From Bacteroidota bacterium (GTDB lineage: Bacteria; Bacteroidota; Bacteroidia; Bacteroidales; P3): a DNA stretch of 64,000 nt. This document shows, piece after piece, positions 17,953-27,005 of the stretch. The notes under the pieces were generated by a model, which was not told the DNA's origin, did no database searches, and saw only the letters and a list, made by a program, of their open reading frames with translations. The position numbers were made by a program, and so were the translations under genes. The stretch covers positions 1 through 64,000 of the forward strand of contig JAFNAQ010000005.1 in assembly GCA_017860275.1 (NCBI GenBank). Direction: 5' to 3'. Each line of letters begins with the position of its first letter. Within the stretch, counting starts at the first letter, position 1.

Positions 17953-20109
17953 TTATTCGATTATTAATTGACTGGTAATACTTATTTCCTTATTCATTGC
18001 TTTAATATTGTACACTCCCTTTGTAAAGTTAGATAAATTAATATCAATCTTCTTTTGACTTGCTAAAAGCTTATAACTACCTACCAATCTCCCATTAATA
18101 TCATAAACATAAACATCCGCATCATTTTTTAGAAATTCTAATTCTAGACTAACCATGCCGCTTGATGGATTCGGATATAATTTTAGTTTACCTCCATTTT
18201 TAGAAATATTATCTAATCCAACATAACTTTTGCATACCTCGTTACTTAAGTCACTCAAGCATCCTCCATTTTTTGCCTTTATTTTATAGCAATATGTATT
18301 CAGATCAACAACATTAGTATCAATATAGGTTGTATCATTAACTATAGCAATAAGTGAATTATACCTATATACCTCATAACTTGTAGCATCACCTTGCCAG
18401 TTGATTTCTAAATAAGTAGGTTTTAATTGTACACTTAAATTATTGGGTACGCTTGGATATTGATTAATCTTTAGATTTAATGTAACAATACTGTCACATC
18501 CATTATTTGTTTGAAGTAATTTAGTATAAAGCCCAGAAGAATCTGCATTGAATCCATTTTGATTATAAACTTCACCATCACACAAAACAGAAAATATCGT
18601 ATCGTTATACTTTGGATTGACATTAAGATAAAGATATACAATACTATCACAGCCATTATAAGAAACCAATTTCTTAGTATAAACTCCACTAAAACTCTCT
18701 GCGAAACCATTTAATAAGTATGTGTCTCCTTGACAAATGCTGCCATATATCTTATTGTATATTTTATTGGATGTCAAATTTAATGTAACAATACTATCGC
18801 ATCCATTAGAAGCTTGATAATTTTTAGAATATATTCCTGCAGTATCAACATTAAAACCATTTAATGTATAAAATCCTTTGCATATTGATGCATGGATTGT
18901 ATCGTAAATAGTTTTATCAGAAAGTTTCAAGAAAACAATACTATCATAACCATTTAAGTGAATTACTCTTCTATGAACGCCAAATGAACTAACATTAAAT
19001 CCATTTTGATTATATGTTTGTCCTAAACACATACTTGCTTTAATAATACTATGAGGAAATTTTGCCTTGATATAGAATTCTGATGATGGATTATTACCTA
19101 CTTTTGGTGATGTCAACTTTACTGATACATATTGATTATTGGCAAAAATATCATTGACATTGATATATAATTTATTATTAATTGGATTATTAGGATATAA
19201 GGTATTAATGCTATCTCTATAAATAATTGGACCAATGTTAAATTCACCACTCATATCATAAATATCATTGGCTCTAGTTATCCATTCATATTTATGAAAA
19301 CCTATGGGAGCTTCCACAGATACCAGAGTATCTCCAATATATGAAGTATCTATCAATAAATTAGGAGTTCCCACCTTAGCACTTACATATCCATAAGCAA
19401 AATGACCTGTAGGAGAACAACTCGATAGGATAATATTTATTCTCACCTTAGTTCCTATATACTGACTTAGATTTATTGAAAACTGTTCCCAGTTAAGCCA
19501 TATATCCGGACGGTAAGTACCAGGATAAGTTTCCCAACCATTTGGTATTGGGTTATCATTCGAAATATATTCCATTTTTGCATTAGGGCAAATAAGTCCG
19601 TCCTCTAAGCCTGTTACACTATTCAATTTATTAATTTCTATTCTAAACGTCCCATTCTGATAACCGGGATGACCAGGAGACTCCATAATTAATGCATATG
19701 CAATTGTAAGAAAACTGGATGAAGAAGTTAGGTCAAGATCATATGATAATTTATTCACATTTCCTCCATTCTTTTTCAAATTAATCTGAGAAGAATGAGT
19801 ATAGCCCAAATGTGTTGGCACCTTCTTTATGCTTGGTACTGTAATATCCTTTGCCGTATCAGAAGAATAAATAACAAAACAATTACTTCCTTGCCAATAG
19901 CATGTTGCAGGATCGGAATAAACAGTCCAAAAATTTGCTAAGGATGAGAGCCCATTAGCTTGTCCTTGATATCCTGTCCAATTTTGATAATTATTATTTG
20001 TAAATCCAATATTTTGCCCTGTGATTTGAGCATAATTTTCATTTTGGCTAAAAACTATTATTGTAAGAATAATAATGGCTTTTATTGTGATACAAAATTG
20101 TTTTTTCAT
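17953..20109 (-). CDS. T9SS cargo with Cys-containing repeats and sorting domain
   Basis: A 718-residue secreted protein. A signal peptide (1-28) precedes a jelly-roll-like domain (about 30-245, WTVYSDPATCYWQGSNCF to FAYGYVSAKVG). Four repeats of about 45 residues follow (motif SICxGxxYxxNGF...GxYxK...NGCDSIVxLNL), then a fibronectin-III-like segment and a type IX type A sorting domain (KLYPNPSSGMVSLELEF to QLIIE). The NGCDSIV repeat is common in Bacteroidota surface proteins. It lies 23 bases after the DUF799 gene in the same unit. Its ligand is unknown. Confidence 0.83.
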   Translation of the reverse strand: MKKQFCITIKAIIILTIIVFSQNENYAQITGQNIGFTNNNYQNWTGYQGQANGLSSLANFWTVYSDPATCYWQGSNCFVIYSSDTAKDITVPSIKKVPTHLGYTHSSQINLKKNGGNVNKLSYDLDLTSSSSFLTIAYALIMESPGHPGYQNGTFRIEINKLNSVTGLEDGLICPNAKMEYISNDNPIPNGWETYPGTYRPDIWLNWEQFSINLSQYIGTKVRINIILSSCSPTGHFAYGYVSAKVGTPNLLIDTSYIGDTLVSVEAPIGFHKYEWITRANDIYDMSGEFNIGPIIYRDSINTLYPNNPINNKLYINVNDIFANNQYVSVKLTSPKVGNNPSSEFYIKAKFPHSIIKASMCLGQTYNQNGFNVSSFGVHRRVIHLNGYDSIVFLKLSDKTIYDTIHASICKGFYTLNGFNVDTAGIYSKNYQASNGCDSIVTLNLTSNKIYNKIYGSICQGDTYLLNGFAESFSGVYTKKLVSYNGCDSIVYLYLNVNPKYNDTIFSVLCDGEVYNQNGFNADSSGLYTKLLQTNNGCDSIVTLNLKINQYPSVPNNLSVQLKPTYLEINWQGDATSYEVYRYNSLIAIVNDTTYIDTNVVDLNTYCYKIKAKNGGCLSDLSNEVCKSYVGLDNISKNGGKLKLYPNPSSGMVSLELEFLKNDADVYVYDINGRLVGSYKLLASQKKIDINLSNFTKGVYNIKAMNKEISITSQLIIE

Positions 20110-20132
20110 AATAAAGACTTTGAAGATTAGAT

Positions 20133-20798
20133 TTAATAATTTACTGTTGCTCTAAACTCTTTCTCCCCTGCATACTCAAGTTTGTCTGTACCAAAATCAT
20201 TATGGTATTTTCCTTTTGGAATATCAATTATTGTGTAATTATTGCATGAACGAGCTACAGATATTTCTTTAGTAAATGCTGTTTGAATCATGTTTGATGC
20301 TATATTCAACAAAACACTCCCTGAATTAGTACTAGGGTTAAAAGTAATATCACCTATTCTATTAAATAATACTTGATCAGTTTTTGTCGATTTTAATATA
20401 TACTCAATCCTTACATTAATAGTTGATAGAATAGTAGACTTGCTCCAACTATGAATAATGGTAAATAATACAGCATCAGCTCCAAACAAATCTCCTACCT
20501 TTTGCATTGAATTATTCAAAAACAACTCAGAATCATAAGCACTTTCTTCTTTTAAGATTTCCATTGTTAAAAGTGGAGGCAGAACATAATAACCTTGTTG
20601 AGTAAAAGGAACATTCAAGGAACTATAAAAGATTTCTTTAGCTTCAACGTTAACACTTCTATTGATTGGAGGTAAAACAATTATAGATAAAGGTTTCTCA
20701 TTATATAAATCACTGTATGCTTCTTCTTTTGTCATCATACGAGTATTACATGAAGCAAAGAATGATGTGATGATAATTATTAGAACTAGTTTTTTCAT
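20133..20798 (-). CDS. DUF799 family lipoprotein
   Basis: A 221-residue lipoprotein (lipobox FFASC, Cys17). PLSIIVLPPINRSVNVEAKEIFYSSLNVPFTQQGYYVLP and the following GADAVLF region match DUF799, the family of the meningococcal antigen GNA1162. In many bacteria DUF799, DUF4810 and CsgG-like genes form a trio, as here. It overlaps the DUF4810 gene by 4 bases. The trio probably forms an envelope complex, but its exact role is not established. Confidence 0.85.
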   Translation of the reverse strand: MKKLVLIIIITSFFASCNTRMMTKEEAYSDLYNEKPLSIIVLPPINRSVNVEAKEIFYSSLNVPFTQQGYYVLPPLLTMEILKEESAYDSELFLNNSMQKVGDLFGADAVLFTIIHSWSKSTILSTINVRIEYILKSTKTDQVLFNRIGDITFNPSTNSGSVLLNIASNMIQTAFTKEISVARSCNNYTIIDIPKGKYHNDFGTDKLEYAGEKEFRATVNY

Positions 20799-21133
20799 TT
20801 CTCAAATCTTTTTAATATTTTATCTATAAATGGTTTTGATTCTGGGTAAAGCATTATCTCCTTTTTCAATAAATCTTTACCCTTTGCTATCTCTCCCTTT
20901 TTAAGTAATAAATAGCCTAAATCAGCACAAACCCCTGGAGGTGGAGTATGTCTAGTTCCTTCTGGGTCTTCAATAATTTCTTCATAAAATTCAATCAAGT
21001 CAAGCAAACTCTCCTCATCACCCACTTTGGTATATTTATAGATTGCCTCATCGTATCCCTTCCAATTATATAAAGTTTGAGTTGCACACGAATATAAAAG
21101 TACTGCAACAAAAATTAGAGCTAATTTCCTCAT
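20795..21133 (-). CDS. DUF4810 family lipoprotein
   Basis: A 112-residue lipoprotein (VLLYSC, Cys15). The motif LYNWKGYDEAIYKYTK, then PPPGVCADLGYLLLKKGEIAKGKDLLKKE and YPES, matches DUF4810, a short TPR-like family. It overlaps both neighbours by 4 bases, so the genes are translationally coupled. It is the middle member of the CsgG-DUF4810-DUF799 trio. Confidence 0.85.
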   Translation of the reverse strand: MRKLALIFVAVLLYSCATQTLYNWKGYDEAIYKYTKVGDEESLLDLIEFYEEIIEDPEGTRHTPPPGVCADLGYLLLKKGEIAKGKDLLKKEIMLYPESKPFIDKILKRFEK

Positions 21134-21462
21134 CTTAAAATAATTTTTTTAGTTTCTTGTAATCCAATAAAGATATTTTCTTGAACAATAATTGAATCAT
21201 TAAGCATAACCTTTACAAGATGTTTACCTGGAGTAATAACTAGAGGTTCATTATTGATTTTGTTTTTTACACTATATACATTATCAACAATATATTTTAC
21301 TCCATCGACATCAACATTGACAGATGTATTTTCATATAATATATTATCGCTTAAAACAACAATGTAAGAGACATTATCTTTACCAGAAGAGGATGTATTG
21401 TATGTTTTACAAGCACCTAAGAATATTACAATACAGATAATTATAGGTATAATTTTTTTCAT
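21130..21462 (-). CDS. Small PEGA-like lipoprotein
   Basis: A 110-residue lipoprotein (lipobox FLGAC, Cys18). The mature part is a short beta domain with VDGVKYIV, PLVITPGKHLVKVMLNDS and a closing ETKKIIL, reminiscent of PEGA domains. It is inserted between the CsgG-like and DUF4810 genes, 5 bases after the former and overlapping the latter by 4. It is not part of the usual trio, so it may be a lineage-specific component. Confidence 0.65.
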   Translation of the reverse strand: MKKIIPIIICIVIFLGACKTYNTSSSGKDNVSYIVVLSDNILYENTSVNVDVDGVKYIVDNVYSVKNKINNEPLVITPGKHLVKVMLNDSIIVQENIFIGLQETKKIILR

Positions 21463-21467
21463 GACAA

Positions 21468-22355
21468 TTAATTTTTTATTTCAGTAATATAATACTTATC
21501 GAGTTTAGTAACATCAATATTTCCGTCGACAAAAGTCACTATAGAAATTTCATCATTAATGTTAGTTCCAATAGTTTGTTCAACCTTTATCCTTGCTATT
21601 TTCTTTCCTGGGAGTTCAATTTCTATTCCTGTTTGTGGGTTCTTTACTTTTTTACCATTTTCGAAAACATCAAAAACATCTCCCATTGTAATACCTTGCG
21701 ACTTACCCCCACTTATAAAGAATGTATTATCTTCAGCAGAAAGGAAATATGCCTTCCATTGATTATCCATACACTTATTAATAATATTTTCAACTAACTT
21801 ACTAATTGCAGCCGAAATAGCCTTATCGGATAAAGTAGCGTCAAAATCAGCAGTTTTTCCAATTCCCATTACTTGTTTATTCTCTGCAATAGCCTCTCCC
21901 TTAGCCTCTCCACTGAATATTATTAACCCTGTAGAAACATCAACAAGTCTAATACTCACACCTGCTTCAACAATTTGCTCTTTTTTTGTTGAAAAAACAT
22001 TGTCAGTACCTATTGTTTTTCTTCCGTACTCTGTTATAGAACCAATTATTAAGAAGTCAGCACCAATAGCCTTCAAGGAAGCATTGTTGGTCTTCATCTC
22101 TTCAGTAATCTTATCCATATCTTGTCTCTCGAGCAATAAAAACTTATCGGTTGAGGCTAATCGTGCAGCCAAGATATCTGCTGCCTGTTTACCCATAGGG
22201 TCATTATCCTTATCATAAAATACACTTTTTGCATATTGTGTCTCATTAGAGAATCTACCAATTGCAACTTTTCTTTTAAGCACCTTATTTTGAGCAGATA
22301 GATCAACGCTCGTAAATAGAAGTGAGACAATTAATAAGAAATAGATTTTTTTCAT
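21468..22355 (-). CDS. CsgG-like outer-membrane secretion protein
   Basis: A 295-residue CsgG-family protein. The N-terminal half has VAIGRFSNET, MGKQAADILAARLASTDKFLLLERQDMDKI and ADFLIIGSITEYG, as in curli exporter CsgG and related proteins. The N-terminus is a type I signal peptide (cleavage near LSAQ, residue 22) with no lipobox cysteine, whereas E. coli CsgG is a lipoprotein. A C-terminal extension of about 90 residues (SAEDNTFFISGGKSQGITMGDVFDVF) resembles a small beta domain. No curlin subunit genes are present. It is the first gene of the six-gene unit. Confidence 0.82.
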   Translation of the reverse strand: MKKIYFLLIVSLLFTSVDLSAQNKVLKRKVAIGRFSNETQYAKSVFYDKDNDPMGKQAADILAARLASTDKFLLLERQDMDKITEEMKTNNASLKAIGADFLIIGSITEYGRKTIGTDNVFSTKKEQIVEAGVSIRLVDVSTGLIIFSGEAKGEAIAENKQVMGIGKTADFDATLSDKAISAAISKLVENIINKCMDNQWKAYFLSAEDNTFFISGGKSQGITMGDVFDVFENGKKVKNPQTGIEIELPGKKIARIKVEQTIGTNINDEISIVTFVDGNIDVTKLDKYYITEIKN

Positions 22356-22436
22356 ATCATATAATGTTTAAATAAATATTCATTAAGGAATTTTCTTTCA
22401 AATATAGTATATTTATATATTTTTGGGTTCCATTTG

Positions 22437-22468
22437 CAAATATATAAAATATATTAACTGATAACAAA
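22437..22468 (-). promoter_or_regulatory. Promoter of the CsgG-like operon
   Basis: On the minus strand TTTG (22465-22468) is followed after 20 bases by TATATTTG (22437-22444). A second TATATTTG lies at 22399-22406, nearer the start codon, and may be an alternative -7 box. Confidence 0.65.
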
Positions 22469-22494
22469 TTTGATGCCAAAGTAAAAAATAATTT

Positions 22495-23046
22495 CTATCC
22501 TTTGCTCCACATTGGGCTAAGGGTTATTATTTTTTTATGAATTGGGCAATCTTCGGAGTGGGCTCCTTTTAGATAACCTATGCTCATAAGAAACTCGTTG
22601 ACAATTTCTCCTCCGACAAAACGAAATGTTTTCTTAAAGAGCTTAACCCACTCCTCTTTTGTCTTTGGGTGGTTTGCCTTAAGCCAGTTTTCAAAAGAGC
22701 CATGCTCTTCTTGTAGAGCAAGAATTGTCTTAGCGTTTTCAATAGCGGCATTTATCTTTAACCTATTGCGAATAATACCTGCATCATTCATAAGCCTTTC
22801 CCTATCCTTTTCGGAAAAAGCCGCAACAGCCTTAATATCAAAATTGCAATAAGCCTCTCGAAAAGCCTCCTCTTTCTTCAAAATAGTTTCCCAACTAAGC
22901 CCTGCCTGATTAATCTCCATAATAAGCCTACCGAAAAGTTCATTATCATCACTAAGAGGAAAACCATAATACAAATCATGATATCTCTTATGCAACTCCC
23001 TCCTACTCAAAGGCTCCATAGCCTCAATAACATTACAATACGACAT
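22495..23046 (-). CDS. tag: DNA-3-methyladenine glycosylase I
   Basis: A base-excision repair enzyme that removes 3-methyladenine. The 183-residue protein has YHDLYYGFP, the catalytic Glu44 in MEINQAGLSWETIL, GIIRNRLKI and KTFRFVGGEIVNEFL. The zinc-snap ligands of E. coli Tag have counterparts in Cys4, His23, His163 and Cys167. It is a single gene between the CsgG-like operon and McrBC. Confidence 0.92.
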   Translation of the reverse strand: MSYCNVIEAMEPLSRRELHKRYHDLYYGFPLSDDNELFGRLIMEINQAGLSWETILKKEEAFREAYCNFDIKAVAAFSEKDRERLMNDAGIIRNRLKINAAIENAKTILALQEEHGSFENWLKANHPKTKEEWVKLFKKTFRFVGGEIVNEFLMSIGYLKGAHSEDCPIHKKIITLSPMWSKG

Positions 23047-23085
23047 AATCTTTATTTTTTCCTTTATTCCATTTACTAATTAATT

Positions 23086-23112
23086 GAACTATCCGGAAAT
23101 TCCGGATAGTTC
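23086..23112. repeat. 27-bp perfect palindrome
   Basis: GAACTATCCGGAA (23086-23098) is repeated inverted at 23100-23112 around a single base. It lies between the tag start and the mcrC end. No T-run follows the hairpin in the mcrC direction, so an operator or REP-type unit is as likely as a terminator. Confidence 0.75.
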
Positions 23113-23160
23113 GGTTTTATCCCTCTATAGATACATGACATATCCGCAAAGAATATTTAT

Positions 23161-24489
23161 TTACATTTGAGGTAATCTAATTCCCAATTTATAAAACTCT
23201 ACAAATGATGAAATACAATAAGAAGACTTTTTAATTTGTATATCATATTGACTTTTATCTAGTGGATAAACTATTAAACATGGAACAATTACATTATTTC
23301 CCTTAATCCCTAGTTTTGATAATATTTTTTTATCTCTTGCGTATCCACTAAGTTGTCTAATATCTTCAATTTTAAAACGACCGCTTACAGACTTTTCAAA
23401 TTTTAATTCATCTTCGTCTTCATTTTGAGTAAATATATCACTATAGATTGGTTTATATTTAGCATCAATTATTAGTGGACTATTTTTTCTAATATAGTCA
23501 ACTCTTCCATAATTACCTTTAACTTGATACTCAATTTCATTCTTAAACCTTTTCTGTAGCAGTGTTAAAACATATACTTCAAATAATAAAGGCATATCAA
23601 TCCAGAAAGGAGGAAGTGATTTATCAATCTCATTTGTAGCATTATCAATCGAATAACTAAATCGTTTTAGAATTAATTTAGCAACTTTTAGACTTTCAGA
23701 ATACTCTTTGAATAAAGGATTGACTTTAAATTGTTTTATTTGTTGAATAGTCAAATCATCTGAAACATGTTCAAATACAGCCAAACAAGAATTACAAATT
23801 ACATCCAATTCTTCATGCTTTATTGAAATACTATTATTATCTAAATACTTTTGAACATATCTTAATGTTTTCTTCAATATCCTATTTTCAATACAATCGG
23901 AAGAATAATCTTGATACTTACAATAAAATCTATCTTCTCTACCCTTAAAGACATTATATTTGACATTCTTAGAAAACAATATCTTGCCTTTAATCTTACT
24001 ATTAAAATTCTCTTCAACTTGAATATAATCCTTCTTTAAATTACGCTTGGTAAGAGACTGCATAAGTTTTATAAAATGGATTATCAATAAAGGGGTTAAT
24101 TCAAAAGTATTGTTTTTAACCTTTATTGGATCTCTTCCAAAATCAATATGATAAATATCCTTTAGTTTCTCTTTAGCTATTATATTATCACAATCAAAAC
24201 AATCCATAAACATTTTCAAATAGTTCAACCCTTTTATTTTTGGTTCTACCATTATCGCACTCTCTCCTTCAACTATCCAATCTAGCCCAATATAATAGTT
24301 AGTTTGAAATGTTTTGTTCTTATGATTGCAACAATTTAATCCCAAATACTTATTCGGATTATTTGGATCATAATCATTATAGATTATTTCTAAACAATCA
24401 TTTAAGCTACCGTCACTTATTATCTTATGTTCAATAAAAGAGAATAATTTAGTCTTCTCCATTTTCAGAATCATCTTGATAATTATCAC
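23161..24489 (-). CDS. mcrC: McrC nuclease subunit of a McrBC restriction system
   Basis: McrC is the nuclease and activating partner of McrB. The 442-residue protein has the family's N-terminal DUF region, and the C-terminal PD-(D/E)xK nuclease is visible as FEVYVLTLLQ, GRVDYIRKNSPLIIDAKYKP, with Asp331, Asp342 and Lys344 as likely catalytic residues. Translation could start at 24489 (MIIIKM) or 24462 (MEKTKLF); both overlap the mcrB end, and the second leaves a 14-base overlap typical of coupling. Confidence 0.85.
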   Translation of the reverse strand: MIIIKMILKMEKTKLFSFIEHKIISDGSLNDCLEIIYNDYDPNNPNKYLGLNCCNHKNKTFQTNYYIGLDWIVEGESAIMVEPKIKGLNYLKMFMDCFDCDNIIAKEKLKDIYHIDFGRDPIKVKNNTFELTPLLIIHFIKLMQSLTKRNLKKDYIQVEENFNSKIKGKILFSKNVKYNVFKGREDRFYCKYQDYSSDCIENRILKKTLRYVQKYLDNNSISIKHEELDVICNSCLAVFEHVSDDLTIQQIKQFKVNPLFKEYSESLKVAKLILKRFSYSIDNATNEIDKSLPPFWIDMPLLFEVYVLTLLQKRFKNEIEYQVKGNYGRVDYIRKNSPLIIDAKYKPIYSDIFTQNEDEDELKFEKSVSGRFKIEDIRQLSGYARDKKILSKLGIKGNNVIVPCLIVYPLDKSQYDIQIKKSSYCISSFVEFYKLGIRLPQM

Positions 24490-26686
24490 TAATATTAGAT
24501 ACTTTACCTAAGTTTTCAATTTCTTTATATTTCCCATCTACCTTCTTTAACTTATCTAAAATTCCATCAAAGGCATATTCACGCAATAAAGGCTTTATCT
24601 CATATTCTAATTTTGAATCTAATTCCTCTTCATCTTTTACTAAGAAATAACTATGCCCAATCATTAAATCTTCGGCATTAAACTCAGAAGCAATATTAGT
24701 TGAAATCAAATATTCAACATCTTCAAATAATTTTATAGCTCTATTCCTTAGCACCTCTTTATTTTGGTAATAGTTTTCAATAACAGACTTTTCAGCTTTT
24801 AAAGTATAGAAAGCGAATCTTCTTCTTACTGCGTAATCAATATACCCCAAACTTCTATCCGCAGTATTCATTGTACCAATAATATACAAATTAGAAGGAA
24901 CCGAAAACTTTTCATTTGAATATGGTAATGTAGCTTCTAATTTATTTACGCCACCCACTCTTTTATCTACCTCTAAAAGCGTTATCAACTCTCCAAAAAT
25001 CTTAGATATATTACCCCTATTTATCTCGTCAATAATTAGGACATATGGTTTATCATTTTCTTCAATTGCCTGATTATTATTATATTTTTTTATCAATTCC
25101 AATACCTTATTTATTGATATATTATTTAATCTATAAACAGTAGATAAAGTCATCTTTGTTTTATTATTTAGCTCATAAATATTCTCCTTGATGTTTTTTA
25201 CTATCCAGTTAACCTTCCTCACACGCTTGTATCCATCAGTCAGAGTCTCATCCCATTCATATTCTCCCTCAACAATTCCAATAGCATCAATAACTTTTTC
25301 AGAATAACAACTAAATACAACATCCCCTATCTGCATTTTATTGATAAAAGCATTAAGTACAATTTTACCTTCTTCTAATTCTTCATATTTCAAATTTTCA
25401 CCATAATGATCCCAACCTATCCTTATTCTATTGTTATTCAAACAATCAGTTCTAATTTCGTTTTCCCCTGTCTTTGCTAAAGACACCTTCCAGACTGTAG
25501 CTTTGTCATCAATCTGAAATTTTTCATCTTGAACAATTGGTTTTATTGCTTTTTCGCACATTTTTTTAAACATGCCAGCTTGCGGTTCATAAATCATTTC
25601 GTTTGAAACATTATCAACCTTAGGTTTAATTCCTTCAATAAACTCCTCATAATCCATTGATTGATGAAACGTTGTAAAAGCAATTCTTTCTTCATCTACT
25701 AATTTATTATACCTTTCCATAATATCCTTTCTTGTTGAGAGGATATTATCAACACCATCACAAAGAGCAACAGCTATTTCGGCAGTAATAAATGTTTTTC
25801 CTGTTCCCGGTGCACCTTGGAGAATTATTTGTCTCTTTGAATTAAGAATATTAATTATTGTATTTATATCTTTCATATCATTTTTTTTAATTATTACCTC
25901 ACTACTATTTAAATATTGCTCTGGTATATATATACTATTTACACTATCAAAATTTCTTTCAATACTATACTTACTACATATATCCTTAAACATATCAATA
26001 TATGATGAATGAGTGTCGTTTCCTTTTGCTATTGTTTTATATATTCTTTTAAGTTTAGAATCGGTATACGAACCATGACCTTGATCTTGTATATGACTTT
26101 CATACGAATTCTTTTTATAACCGATAAATCTTGATGGACCGAATAAATATTCTCCATCAATCAATTCTATTGCAAAATTATTTCCATATTTAATTAGGTC
26201 TTTGGCAAATTTTATCTCATCTTCATTTCCATTCCGCATATAAGAAAACAATTTCATTAAATTTTCTTTGACATCTTCCCTATTCTCTACATAAAAAATG
26301 CCTTGTTCCTCTAATGCTTGAACTAGTTCAGGGCGCATAGTCCATTCAAAATTATTATTATCAATATATTTACCTGTCATCGGGATAATCCAATAGGTAG
26401 GTCTGCCTTCTGTACTTATTACTTCAAAACGGTTAAGTATCTTTTGTGTTGCTTTAGCAAAGTTTGTAATTATACTGTTTGGAGTCTGTGGAGATATATT
26501 ATATTTTTCTCCAATTGCCTTGCATGTTGATTTATGTTCTGGTTCACTATAGAACTTTATCAACATATCAATATAGTTCCTTTCAACTATATTTTCATCT
26601 TTAAGAATTTTCTTCCATTCTTCAACAGAAATATCTATATCGCATTCGTAAATGCCATTATTCACTACAACTTGTTTTTGTACCAT
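24449..26686 (-). CDS. mcrB: McrB GTPase with inserted EVE-like domain
   Basis: A 745-residue AAA+ GTPase of a type IV (modification-dependent) restriction system. Residues 1-~130 form an N-terminal domain and ~150-215 a second one (LFGPSRFIGYKKNSYESHI). Walker A is GAPGTGKT (291-298), Walker B YVLIIDEINRG (548-558), and the McrB signature MNTADRS is at 606-612. Between Walker A and B lies an extra block (about 395-530) that reads like an EVE domain: VWKVSLAKTG, RIRIGWDHYGE, MQIGDVVFSCYSEKVIDAIGIVEGEYEW and YKRVRKVNWI. EVE domains bind modified bases, so this may be a target sensor. Confidence 0.83.
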   Translation of the reverse strand: MVQKQVVVNNGIYECDIDISVEEWKKILKDENIVERNYIDMLIKFYSEPEHKSTCKAIGEKYNISPQTPNSIITNFAKATQKILNRFEVISTEGRPTYWIIPMTGKYIDNNNFEWTMRPELVQALEEQGIFYVENREDVKENLMKLFSYMRNGNEDEIKFAKDLIKYGNNFAIELIDGEYLFGPSRFIGYKKNSYESHIQDQGHGSYTDSKLKRIYKTIAKGNDTHSSYIDMFKDICSKYSIERNFDSVNSIYIPEQYLNSSEVIIKKNDMKDINTIINILNSKRQIILQGAPGTGKTFITAEIAVALCDGVDNILSTRKDIMERYNKLVDEERIAFTTFHQSMDYEEFIEGIKPKVDNVSNEMIYEPQAGMFKKMCEKAIKPIVQDEKFQIDDKATVWKVSLAKTGENEIRTDCLNNNRIRIGWDHYGENLKYEELEEGKIVLNAFINKMQIGDVVFSCYSEKVIDAIGIVEGEYEWDETLTDGYKRVRKVNWIVKNIKENIYELNNKTKMTLSTVYRLNNISINKVLELIKKYNNNQAIEENDKPYVLIIDEINRGNISKIFGELITLLEVDKRVGGVNKLEATLPYSNEKFSVPSNLYIIGTMNTADRSLGYIDYAVRRRFAFYTLKAEKSVIENYYQNKEVLRNRAIKLFEDVEYLISTNIASEFNAEDLMIGHSYFLVKDEEELDSKLEYEIKPLLREYAFDGILDKLKKVDGKYKEIENLGKVSNISDNYQDDSENGED

Positions 26687-26721
26687 TGTTTAATGTATAT
26701 TATGTTGTTGTAACCCCATAG

Positions 26722-26743
26722 GGACACTTCACATGTCGTGTCC
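26722..26743. repeat. Inverted repeat upstream of mcrB
   Basis: GGACAC (26722-26727) and GTGTCC (26738-26743) form a short hairpin within the mcrB leader. The right arm region (ACATGTCGTGTCCG) resembles ACATGACATATCCG beyond the mcrC 3' end near 23135-23148, so related sequences flank the operon. Confidence 0.5.
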
Positions 26744-26778
26744 GTGATTGGAATGGTTAAATAATATTTTACTATCTA

Positions 26779-26786
26779 CAAAGGTA
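26779..26786 (-). promoter_or_regulatory. -7 box upstream of mcrB
   Basis: The minus strand reads TACCTTTG, matching TAnnTTTG, about 92 bases before the mcrB ATG. The resulting leader would contain the 26722-26743 hairpin. No -33 box is clear. Confidence 0.45.
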
Positions 26787-27005
26787 CATGAAATTAATAA
26801 ATAAGCGTAATTTATTAAAACTTTTTCTTATTGGTTGATTTTATACTTGCTTTGGTTAGGGCGCTATCCTCAATTCTTAATTTTAAGAAATGGGATTTTG
26901 GTTTTTTTGGGGAAAATCTTCGTTTTTGTAAGAAAATATGAGGATTTTGTGCGCTGGATTTTGATAATAATTCTCTATATCTTGATAATATTTTACTGTC
27001 TCTTT

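Noticed and set aside
17953-20109. Curli-like subunit repeats secreted by the CsgG-like protein
   Set aside because: The NGCDSIV repeats lack the curlin Ser-x5-Gln-x-Gly pattern and the proteins carry type IX sorting domains.
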